Assembly (NCBI GenBank): GCA_024233005.1
Contig: JACKQE010000002.1
Location: 434,001-498,000, forward strand
Length of the DNA stretch: 64,000 nucleotides
From: Akkermansiaceae bacterium
Lineage (GTDB): Bacteria; Verrucomicrobiota; Verrucomicrobiia; Verrucomicrobiales; DEV007
Direction: 5' to 3'
Part shown: in pieces, positions 18,072-24,973 of the stretch
Position numbering within the stretch: position 1 is the first letter of the stretch
How the letters are laid out: every line of letters begins with the position of its first letter
Notes under the pieces: generated by a model
The model's database searches: none
What the model saw: the letters and a program-made list of their open reading frames with translations, nothing else
What the model was told of the DNA's origin: nothing
Made by a program: the position numbers and the translations under genes

Positions 18072-19601
18072 TCACCGGCCGTCACCGGTGTAGATGATTT
18101 TCCCGTCTTTGGGAGCCCCGGGCCATGGGTATTGTCCGGGGGGATAGCTTTTGGGCTGGGTGGCCCGGAGGGCATCAACATGGGCCTTGATATCGGCGGG
18201 CACATGCTGGTTCTCGTCACGGCCATAGACATAAGGCAGCGCGGGATCCATAAGGATGGGGAGTTCCCCGAGCGGGGGGCGTTGCGCGCCGACCGCCTTC
18301 AGTCGGGCCTGCATCTCCGCCACCAACCCGGGGTGCTGCGCGGCGACGTCCGACTTTTCGCCGGGATCGTCCGTGAGGTGGTAAAGTTCTTTGCCGACCA
18401 GTTTGAAGTCACCTTGGCGCAGCGTGGGAAGGCGCACGCTGCCGGACACTTCAATGACGATCTCCTTGCGGGGGCTGGGCTTGTTTTCCAGAAGCACCGC
18501 GCTCATGTCCATGCCGTCGAGAGGAAGCTTCTGCCGCAAAGAGCCGCCGCCCAGAGTGACGAGCGTGGGAAAGAGATCGGTCACATTGATCAGGGCGTCG
18601 TTGGTGGCGCCCGGTTTCAGCCGCCCGGGCCAGCGGGCGATGAAGGGCACCCGGATGCCGCCCTCAAAGGTCGTGTTTTTGGTGCCGCGCCAAGGTTTGT
18701 TGACCTCTTCGGTGAGACCGCCGTTGTCGTTGGTGAAAATGACGAGCGTGTTGTCGGTGAATCCGTGCTTCTCAATGGCCCCGAGGATACGGCCGAGGCC
18801 TTCGTCGAGACATTTGATGGCCGCGGAGCGCTTGTCCATCGTGTCGGTATGGCGGGGGATTTCCTCCAAGGGGCCATGGATGGCGTTGAAGGCGATATAG
18901 TGGAAGAACGGTTGGTCCTTCGACTGGAGGCTCAGGAGACGCACGGCTTCATCGGCGATGAGATCGGTCGAGTAGCCCTTCTCCAACACCGGACGTTGGT
19001 CGCGGTGCCAGTCATGGACACAGAAGATGGCGGGCGCATTGTGGGGGATGGTGTGGGTTGTGTAGTCGATGCCCCACCCGTAATGGCCGTACTGATGATC
19101 AAATCCCTGTCCCATCGGCAGTTGCCCGGGAAGCCATTCTCCGAGGTGCCATTTGCCCACCAGAGCCGTGGTGTAGCCGACCTCCTTGAGCGCCTCCGCA
19201 ACGGTGCGCTCCTCGGTCGGCAAGCCGAGGATCCGGCGGGTCGGGGTGCCATCTGGCAAATGAGCGAGCTTCATGCCGAGGAGTTCCAGATAGTCCGGCT
19301 TTCCAAAATCCTCGGAACGCCAGTCCATCCATTGTCGGAAAGGATAACGGCCGGTCATCAGGGCCGCACGGGTGGTGGCGCACACCGGGGTCATGTAGAA
19401 CTGGGTCAACCGTGTTCCCTCCGTGGCAAGGTGATCGATGTTCGGTGTCAGCGCGGCCTTTCCGCCATTGAAGCCGGGATCGGCCCAGCCCAGATCATCG
19501 GCCATGATGAAGACGATGTTCGGACGGGGAGGTGCGGCGGATCCGGCATGTGTCAGGGCGCATGCCGCAGACAGCAGCAGCGGGTGGAGCAGTCGTCTCA
19601 T
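18072..19601 (-). CDS. Secreted sulfatase with atypical CATTR modification motif
   Basis: A 509-residue sulfatase with a signal peptide ending around THAGSA. The fold markers are PNIVFIMADDLGWAD, LVGKWHLGEW, VIFTNDNGG and a late LYHLTDDPGEKSD. The segment that normally carries the formylglycine precursor reads TPVC74-A-T-T-R-AALMTGR, so the motif is C-A-T-T-R. It has threonine where almost all family members have proline. The cysteine and arginine are kept. Either the cell's maturation enzyme accepts this variant, or the protein is not modified. It is the first of the three consecutive sulfatases. The C-terminal extension after residue about 450 is rich in proline and lysine. Confidence 0.9.
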   Translation of the reverse strand: MRRLLHPLLLSAACALTHAGSAAPPRPNIVFIMADDLGWADPGFNGGKAALTPNIDHLATEGTRLTQFYMTPVCATTRAALMTGRYPFRQWMDWRSEDFGKPDYLELLGMKLAHLPDGTPTRRILGLPTEERTVAEALKEVGYTTALVGKWHLGEWLPGQLPMGQGFDHQYGHYGWGIDYTTHTIPHNAPAIFCVHDWHRDQRPVLEKGYSTDLIADEAVRLLSLQSKDQPFFHYIAFNAIHGPLEEIPRHTDTMDKRSAAIKCLDEGLGRILGAIEKHGFTDNTLVIFTNDNGGLTEEVNKPWRGTKNTTFEGGIRVPFIARWPGRLKPGATNDALINVTDLFPTLVTLGGGSLRQKLPLDGMDMSAVLLENKPSPRKEIVIEVSGSVRLPTLRQGDFKLVGKELYHLTDDPGEKSDVAAQHPGLVAEMQARLKAVGAQRPPLGELPILMDPALPYVYGRDENQHVPADIKAHVDALRATQPKSYPPGQYPWPGAPKDGKIIYTGDGR

Positions 19602-19794
19602 GTTGGCAGCGTCAGGTCGGGAGCGGGGGAAAGGGAGATGGAACCAACCTCGGGGAGGTAGTCGCAGGCGGGAACCGGTCCGGGAGATGCTAGGATGTTT
19701 GGGGGGGATAGGGAAGTTTCTTTTTCTGGCGATCCTGGTGGAGGGCCATCCTGCTACTGATGGCGCCGTCCCGGAGTGACGGAGCCGAAAGGTT

Positions 19795-20937
19795 TCATCG
19801 TTCGGTGCGGACCTGTTCTTCCAACCAAGGCGACACTTTTTCCATCCACTTGGCGGCGTGTTCCCGCAGTCCGGTGCCGCTGAAATGCACGCCCTGACCT
19901 TGGCGTTCCCGAAGGTTGCCTTTCAATGCATCGCTGTCCGGACCTTCGAGGGCGATCCCATCGGTCCAGAGCGATTGCTGGGCGGCGCGGATGTCGGACG
20001 AGGCTTCGTCACCGGGGACGTGGTAACTCACGAGGGCGACAAACCAGGGAGCTTCCCAGCCAATTTCCTTGCGGGAGTCGCGGATCAATTTCTCAAGATA
20101 CGCCCGGTAGAGACTGCCGGTCAGCGTCCGGGTGGGATCTTTTTGATTGGCGTCGCTCTCGCCTTGGTGCCAGAGCACGGCCCGGAATCCGTGGGGTCCG
20201 GCGGCTTTCAGCCGGGTTAGAAAGGCGGCGTAGGCCTCGCCTTTGCTGGCCCAGGCACCACCAGGGAGTTGTGCGACGCGGCTCAGGATGGTGGGGGGAT
20301 TCGGAAAGGTCGTGTTTTTGGGCAGCCACTCCCGCACGCTGGTCGCACCGATACCGCAGGGAAGGAAACCGACCGGCACCTGGAAGTGCCGCACCATCGC
20401 GTCGCCCAGCGGCGGCATGAAACTCCCTCCCCGACCGCTCGCGCCTGGCTGGGGATCATTGGCCAATTGCCAGCGGGTGCCATCGAATGAGGCCACGCGT
20501 CCGGTCTGGGTGCTTTGTTTCTCCTCTCCATGATTGGCGGAATTGGATTGTCCGGCGACAACAAAGACTTCACCGATGCCGAGGTGGTCCACGCCTGCTC
20601 CGGCCAGCACCTGACCGTTTTTCGAGACTCTCACTTCCAAATGGTGCCATCCGCCTGCCGGCGCCGTGAGGCTGCCGTGAAAGCCATCCTTGCCAACCTG
20701 GGCCTCCCAGCTCTGCCAGGAGCCCGGGTGATCCTCCGCGACCAGGCGCGTTTCGAATCTGACTCCGGTGGGGTCGATCCCCGACAGCGTGCCACGAATT
20801 CCCACCACGCCCTGATTGAGCGCATTCCTTTGAATGATCTGGTAATCAAGCGGCTCCGTCAGGGCCATCTCGGCAGCAGACAATGCGGTGACCAGAACGG
20901 GCAGGGAAGCCAGCAATGTGAAGAAGAGGTGATTCAT
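19795..20937 (-). CDS. Secreted sialate O-acetylesterase-like carbohydrate esterase
   Basis: The ATG at 20937 opens a signal peptide (MNHLFFTLLASLPVLVTALSAAE), giving 380 residues. An N-terminal beta-rich domain (about 25-118) precedes the esterase domain. The domain starts with GEVFVVAGQSNSANHG, where Ser131 is the predicted nucleophile. It continues with LWHQGESDA, the second conserved block of the SASA family, and ends with GVHFSGTGLREHA, which contains the predicted catalytic histidine. Such enzymes remove O-acetyl groups from sialic acids or other sugars, including xylan. It is separated from the ThuA-like gene by 208 bases and from the first sulfatase by 193 bases, in which I see no other gene besides the open stretch listed separately. 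Confidence 0.85.
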   Translation of the reverse strand: MNHLFFTLLASLPVLVTALSAAEMALTEPLDYQIIQRNALNQGVVGIRGTLSGIDPTGVRFETRLVAEDHPGSWQSWEAQVGKDGFHGSLTAPAGGWHHLEVRVSKNGQVLAGAGVDHLGIGEVFVVAGQSNSANHGEEKQSTQTGRVASFDGTRWQLANDPQPGASGRGGSFMPPLGDAMVRHFQVPVGFLPCGIGATSVREWLPKNTTFPNPPTILSRVAQLPGGAWASKGEAYAAFLTRLKAAGPHGFRAVLWHQGESDANQKDPTRTLTGSLYRAYLEKLIRDSRKEIGWEAPWFVALVSYHVPGDEASSDIRAAQQSLWTDGIALEGPDSDALKGNLRERQGQGVHFSGTGLREHAAKWMEKVSPWLEEQVRTER

Positions 20938-20956
20938 CCCGGGGCAAAAGACCGGC

Positions 20957-21145
20957 TCATTCCTCCTCTTGGAAGGACATCGATTGGTCTTTGTCCTGAA
21001 ACTCGATCCCGTAACCATCCAGATCAATGGCCGGATGCCGTCCCTTGAGGAGGATCTGGTTCCCGGGCGGGCAGGGTCCTTTTTCCCGTCTCCATGATTT
21101 TTCCAAAAACGCCTGCCACGGCGTGTCACGCGTCTTGGTTCCCGG
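20957..21145 (-). other. In-frame open stretch after the ThuA stop codon; possible small ORF
   Basis: Directly after the TGA that ends the ThuA-like gene the same frame stays open for 62 codons to the TGA at 20957-20959. The predicted residues look protein-like: an aromatic and basic first part (DTPWQAFLEKSWRREKG) and an acidic end (DGYGIEFQDKDQ, then SFQEEE). No ATG precedes the core. A TTG near 21104 could start a peptide of about 49 residues. It stops just ahead of the esterase start. It could be a small gene, a decayed C-terminal extension, or a chance open frame in GC-rich DNA. Confidence 0.3.
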
Positions 21146-22009
21146 TCACTTCGGGGCTTTTTTGGGCGGCTCGGTGCGCGGCGTCAAAAATGAATCGATC
21201 AGGGCCTTGTCGGCGTCACACGTTGCCCCGTTCTTCGGCACTGCGATGCCCGCCGTCCAAAGGATGCCGTTGATCACCAGTTTCCGCATTCCCGCATTGT
21301 CCCAGGCCGAGTGCGCATCCAGACCGCTGAAGCTGAAGGATCGGCCACCTTTCGGCCTCTCGTAAGACCAGGACACGATGTCCTTGTCGCCGCCCTTGGG
21401 CGAGCCCAGTTCCACTTTGCCGGACCACACCAGAGGGGTAATGCCCTCCATGCCGGGGGTGAACTGAAAGTGGTTCAGCCACCCGTCATTGATCTTCCAG
21501 GAAGTCACGCCTTGGGTGATGGGATGGTCGGGGAAGGTATCGTGAACACTGTCCCAATGGCCTCGGCTGGAAAGAGCATTGTAAACCCCGCCCTGCCAAT
21601 CCATGGACTGTTTGGCAAATGCAGGGGGGAATTCCACCGCCTGATGAATGCTGACGATTCCCACGCCGGCATCCACCAGTTTTTGCACCGTGGCGATCCG
21701 CTCCGGCGAATTCAGATAAGCCTGCTTCCCTCCGCCGTCGGTGTAGAACACGATGGATGCCGCTCCATTGAACACCGTTTCATCGGACGGCCAATCCTCC
21801 CGGACCAGGACCGGAGTGACTCCCGCAGTCTGTTTCAGCAGTGTCTCCATCAGCCTGCAGCCGCCCAGATAGTCATGATGGCCGCTCCGGTCAGCCTCTT
21901 TGACCTTTCCAGCGACGAGGATGATCTTGGCGCTCTCGCCAGCGCGGGACAGTGTGCCAAAAGCGGTGCAAGCGGCAATGGGGATGAGAAGCAGAGCGCG
22001 GCGGTTCAT
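21146..22009 (-). CDS. Secreted ThuA-like protein
   Basis: A 287-residue protein from the ATG at 22009 (MNRRALLLIPIAACTAFGTLSRA, signal peptide). The ThuA-like core begins IILVAGKVKEADRSGHHDY and continues with SIVFYTDGGGK, VDAGVGIVSIHQAVEFP, DTFPDHPITQGV and a final RKLVINGILWTAG, the usual end of the family. ThuA-like proteins have a class I glutamine-amidotransferase-like fold. Their chemistry is unclear, though some are tied to sugar oxidation. It is the first gene of the sulfatase-rich run and is related to the N-terminal domain of the mosaic protein at 10384-14901. The C-terminus is rich in lysine and proline. Confidence 0.85.
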   Translation of the reverse strand: MNRRALLLIPIAACTAFGTLSRAGESAKIILVAGKVKEADRSGHHDYLGGCRLMETLLKQTAGVTPVLVREDWPSDETVFNGAASIVFYTDGGGKQAYLNSPERIATVQKLVDAGVGIVSIHQAVEFPPAFAKQSMDWQGGVYNALSSRGHWDSVHDTFPDHPITQGVTSWKINDGWLNHFQFTPGMEGITPLVWSGKVELGSPKGGDKDIVSWSYERPKGGRSFSFSGLDAHSAWDNAGMRKLVINGILWTAGIAVPKNGATCDADKALIDSFLTPRTEPPKKAPK

Positions 22010-22135
22010 GGGGCTTGGGAGGGGCCGGGGTTGGTGCGGCAATTGGAGTGGGCAGAATACGGGATCCTAGGCAGGAGCCTGGAAAAAACGCAACCGAAAT
22101 CAGGCGACATCGGAGCGTCTAGGGTCTTTACCGTA

Positions 22136-22603
22136 TTACAGCACCGCCGTCACTGTCACCTCGCCGAGGCCGCCGATCTCCAAAGCGAAGCGGTCACCAG
22201 TCCCGTGATCGAGCAGGGTGACCCCGAGCGGGGAGGCCGGAGTGAGGACCCGGATTTGGCGTTCCTCAAAAGTGATCTCCTTGCCACCGGCGGCAGGAGC
22301 GAGGAAATAGGTCCGCTCCCCGGCGCTGGTCGCGAGCATCACGAGGCTCCCGACCTCCACGCGTCCAGGTGGGGGCAGCACAAGGGACTGGAGCTGAGCC
22401 AGGGCCGACTCCGCTTCGGCAGCCCGCAGGGCCTGTCCCCGCGCAAGATAACTGCTTTCTAGGCCTCGGGTGTCGTACTTGTTTTCCGCCTTGCTCTGGG
22501 GATCGGTGGCCGCTTCATGGGCGGCACGGGATGCCCGGGCATAGGCATCGAGCTCCTCCCGGAGGGTGGCGATGAGTGCGGCAACAAGAGCGGTTTTGTC
22601 CAT
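22136..22603 (-). CDS. GreA/GreB C-terminal domain-like transcription factor
   Basis: A 155-residue protein from the ATG at 22603; the longer frame has no support upstream. The first half is an alpha-helical, probably coiled-coil region (ALVAALIATLREELDAYARASRAAHEAAT, split by KAENKYDTRGLESSYLARGQ). The second half is a small beta domain with the GreA/GreB C-terminal theme TPASPLGVTLLDHGTGDRF. Members of this family bind RNA polymerase through the secondary channel. Here the acidic tip of true GreA is not obvious. It is cytoplasmic, unlike its neighbours, and lies 126 bases before the ThuA gene, so it is probably a separate unit. Confidence 0.7.
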   Translation of the reverse strand: MDKTALVAALIATLREELDAYARASRAAHEAATDPQSKAENKYDTRGLESSYLARGQALRAAEAESALAQLQSLVLPPPGRVEVGSLVMLATSAGERTYFLAPAAGGKEITFEERQIRVLTPASPLGVTLLDHGTGDRFALEIGGLGEVTVTAVL

Positions 22604-22708
22604 TCGATGACTTTTGAAGGGGAGGAAGGGAAGGGTGCGCGGGGATGGGATACCGCAGGGGATTCCCTTTTTCAACCCTACGGGATAGGGGCCACCTCAT
22701 CCCTCGCG

Positions 22709-22864
22709 TCAATTCTCTTGTTCTGGGTTCACCAGGCTTCCAATGCCAAAGAACCATAAGATCCGCCCCGCCGGGAGGCCGGATCGCCAGAGTGCGCTGA
22801 CAGTCAACCATGTCTGGAGCAGGATTCCGATAGCGAAATTGCCGAAGCCCAGATCGACCATCAT
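22709..22864 (-). CDS. Possible small membrane protein
   Basis: A 51-codon open frame starts with two adjacent ATG codons (22864 and 22861) in an otherwise gene-free stretch of about 400 bases between the GreA-like gene and the PPK2 gene. The product starts MMVDLGFGNFAIGILLQTWL, with a hydrophobic run over residues about 6-25, and has a second hydrophobic segment (ILWFFGIGSLV) before a polar end. Two short membrane helices are therefore possible. No family is recognised and no clear ribosome-binding site is seen; the remaining sequence here shows no other gene. Confidence 0.35.
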   Translation of the reverse strand: MMVDLGFGNFAIGILLQTWLTVSALWRSGLPAGRILWFFGIGSLVNPEQEN

Positions 22865-23004
22865 CCAGTCGCGGATCGCCTGATTGGGCCTCGGTGGAAT
22901 TGACGGAAAGGGGGGGCATCGTGCACCACCCGGAGGAAGCCGCCATTGAGCCGGGCTTGACGGAGGGGGAAGCTTCCCACATGGTGAGCTGACATTGTCC
23001 TACC

Positions 23005-23847
23005 ATGGCCACCCTTCCTGTTCTTGCCTCCATTCCCTTGGACCGTCACCCCTACCGCGTTGTGCCGGGGACAAAGGTCCGCCTCGACAAGATCGATCCG
23101 GCGGATCAGCACCTGTATGAAGGGGACAAATCGGAGGGCAAAAACGCTCTCGTTCCTCTGGCTGCGGAACTCGGCAGTCTGCAAAACCTCCTCTACGCCC
23201 AGGGCCGGAAACGCCTCCTCGTGGTGCTTCAAGCGATGGATACGGCGGGCAAAGACGGCACCATCCGCGATGTGTTTGCCGACATGGACGCGATCGGCGT
23301 CCGCGTGGTGGCTTTCAAGGCTCCCAGCGAGCCTGAGTTGGCCCATGACTACCTCTGGCGGGTGCATTCCCAGGTGCCCCGCAACGGTGAGGTCACGGTC
23401 TTCAACCGCAGCCATTATGAGGATGTCATCGTCGTGCGAGTCCGTGGGTTTGCTCCTGAGGAACGCTGGTCGAAGCGGTTCGACCATATCCGTTGCTTTG
23501 AGCAGATGCTTGTCGATGAGGGAACCACCATCGTGAAGTTTTTTCTCCACATCAGCAAAGAGGAACAAAAGGAGCGGCTTCAGAGCCGCCTCGATGATCC
23601 GGAAAAGCGTTGGAAGTTCAACCCCGCCGACCTCGAGGACCGGGCCCGCTGGTCGGATTACCAGAGGGCCTACGAGGAGGTGCTCTCCCGCACCAGCACG
23701 GAAGCGGCCCCGTGGTATGTCATTCCCGCAAACCGCAAGTGGTACCGCAATCTGGTGATCTCCCGCATTCTCATCGACACGATGACCGGCCTGAAGATGG
23801 AATTTCCGAAACCGGACTTCGACCATAAAAAGATTATCGTGGAGTGA
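23005..23847 (+). CDS. ppk2: Polyphosphate kinase 2 (class III-like), polyphosphate-dependent nucleotide phosphotransferase
   Basis: A 280-residue cytoplasmic protein starting at the ATG at 23005. It reads along its whole length like class III PPK2 enzymes. The start motif is YRVVPGTKVRLDKIDP. The Walker A loop is DTAGKDGT (residues 79-86) and the second motif is VFNRSHYEDV (132-141). They are followed by LVDEGTTIVKFFLHISKEEQ and WYVIPANRKWYRN. Class III enzymes transfer phosphate from polyphosphate to AMP and ADP, and so regenerate ATP. The exact nucleotide preference cannot be read here. Its downstream neighbour begins 44 bases after the stop but is functionally unrelated. Confidence 0.9.
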   Translation: MATLPVLASIPLDRHPYRVVPGTKVRLDKIDPADQHLYEGDKSEGKNALVPLAAELGSLQNLLYAQGRKRLLVVLQAMDTAGKDGTIRDVFADMDAIGVRVVAFKAPSEPELAHDYLWRVHSQVPRNGEVTVFNRSHYEDVIVVRVRGFAPEERWSKRFDHIRCFEQMLVDEGTTIVKFFLHISKEEQKERLQSRLDDPEKRWKFNPADLEDRARWSDYQRAYEEVLSRTSTEAAPWYVIPANRKWYRNLVISRILIDTMTGLKMEFPKPDFDHKKIIVE

Positions 23848-23891
23848 GGACCTCCGCACGACGAAACGAACCCCTTTCCTGTTCCCCTGTC

Positions 23892-24953
23892 ATGACTGCT
23901 CTGATCCGCGACATAGGCCTTTTTGGGGCGAACTTTCCTGTTCGCTCCGCCGGGTGGGGCCTCCTGCTGTCTACGGTGATGATGTCAACTGCCGTGGGAT
24001 CCGAGCCCGGTCCAGAGCCCGGCCCCTTGGTGCGTTGTTTTGCCGCTCCGTCAGCTGCGGTGCCCCCCTTTGTGGCCGGTCGATTTGATCCCCGACCGGG
24101 CGAGACCATCGCCCTGGTTGGGGGTTCCCGCTGGGTGGAGGAGTCCCGTGAGGGCACCTTCGAGACCCTGCTCCATCTGGCCTATCCCGATCGTGATTTC
24201 CGAGTGCGCAGCCTCTCCTGGCAGGGTGACTCGGTGTATGCCCAATCCCGACCCCATTTTTTCTACACCGCGACCGGCGATGACAAGCCGGGCAGCGTGC
24301 CCGACCAGCGGGAGCGGGTCGTACCGGGCATCATCGTGGCGGAGTTCGGGCGGATGGAGTCCCTTGACGGACGGGAACGCCTGCCGGAGTTCGTGGCCGC
24401 CTATGAGCTGATGGTGACAGCCTGGCTCAAGCTGACGCCCCGCATCGTGTTGGTCAGTCCGCCTCCTTTCTTTGCGGTCGGTCCGGCGGCTTCACTCGCG
24501 GAGGAGCGCAACCGGGTGCTGGCTTCCTACAGCGAGGCCATCGCCGACCTTGCGAAACGTCATGGATGTCTCCATGCGGATCTCTTCAAGGCTCTCGATC
24601 CGGCAAAGGCCGGTCTGTCCCGCGACGGGGTCGCGCTATCGGCTGCCGGGCAGAAGGCGGCCTCCCTCGCTCTAGGCGAATCGCTGGGCTTCGGCATCCC
24701 TGCCTCAATGCTCGATTCGGCCGAGGTCGAGCCCCTGCGGCAGGCCGTCCAGAAACGCCACCTCCTCTGGCAGCAGTACTACCGGCCCACGAACTGGGCC
24801 TTCCTCTTCGGCGACCGCCAGCATGTGCCCAGCAGCCGCGATCATCTGGATGAAAAGCACCGCTGGTTTGTTGAAGAAATGGGGCGCCTTCCTGGAATGC
24901 TGAGCGCCGCCGATGCCGACATCACCCGTCTGGCCCGTGAGGCCTCCCCTTGA
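23892..24953 (+). CDS. SGNH hydrolase-like protein with degenerate catalytic blocks
   Basis: A 353-residue protein counted from the ATG at 23892. An upstream GTG at 23844 would overlap the PPK2 stop. It has an N-terminal hydrophobic segment (GWGLLLSTVMMSTAVGS). The domain follows the same plan as the SGNH part of the protein at 10384-14901. Block I reads LVGGSRWVE (Ser79 in a GGS context instead of GDS). Block III reads AEFGRMESLDG where the other has FGYNESFDG, so the oxyanion Asn is Met. The last block reads RDGVALSAAG instead of NGVHLTVEG, so the catalytic His is missing. It overlaps the next gene's longest frame by four bases and is probably co-transcribed with it. It could be a non-catalytic binding partner. 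Confidence 0.8.
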   Translation: MTALIRDIGLFGANFPVRSAGWGLLLSTVMMSTAVGSEPGPEPGPLVRCFAAPSAAVPPFVAGRFDPRPGETIALVGGSRWVEESREGTFETLLHLAYPDRDFRVRSLSWQGDSVYAQSRPHFFYTATGDDKPGSVPDQRERVVPGIIVAEFGRMESLDGRERLPEFVAAYELMVTAWLKLTPRIVLVSPPPFFAVGPAASLAEERNRVLASYSEAIADLAKRHGCLHADLFKALDPAKAGLSRDGVALSAAGQKAASLALGESLGFGIPASMLDSAEVEPLRQAVQKRHLLWQQYYRPTNWAFLFGDRQHVPSSRDHLDEKHRWFVEEMGRLPGMLSAADADITRLAREASP

Positions 24954-24973
24954 TCCCCCGACCTTGCCGACAC

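Noticed and set aside
16459..19661. Two long plus-strand open frames of 544 and 509 codons
   Set aside because: Both are mirror frames of the sulfatase genes in GC-rich DNA, with no domain or signal peptide.
19602..19794. A gene in the gap between the first sulfatase and the esterase
   Set aside because: No open frame with a sensible start or codon pattern was found; only short low-complexity G-rich sequence is present.
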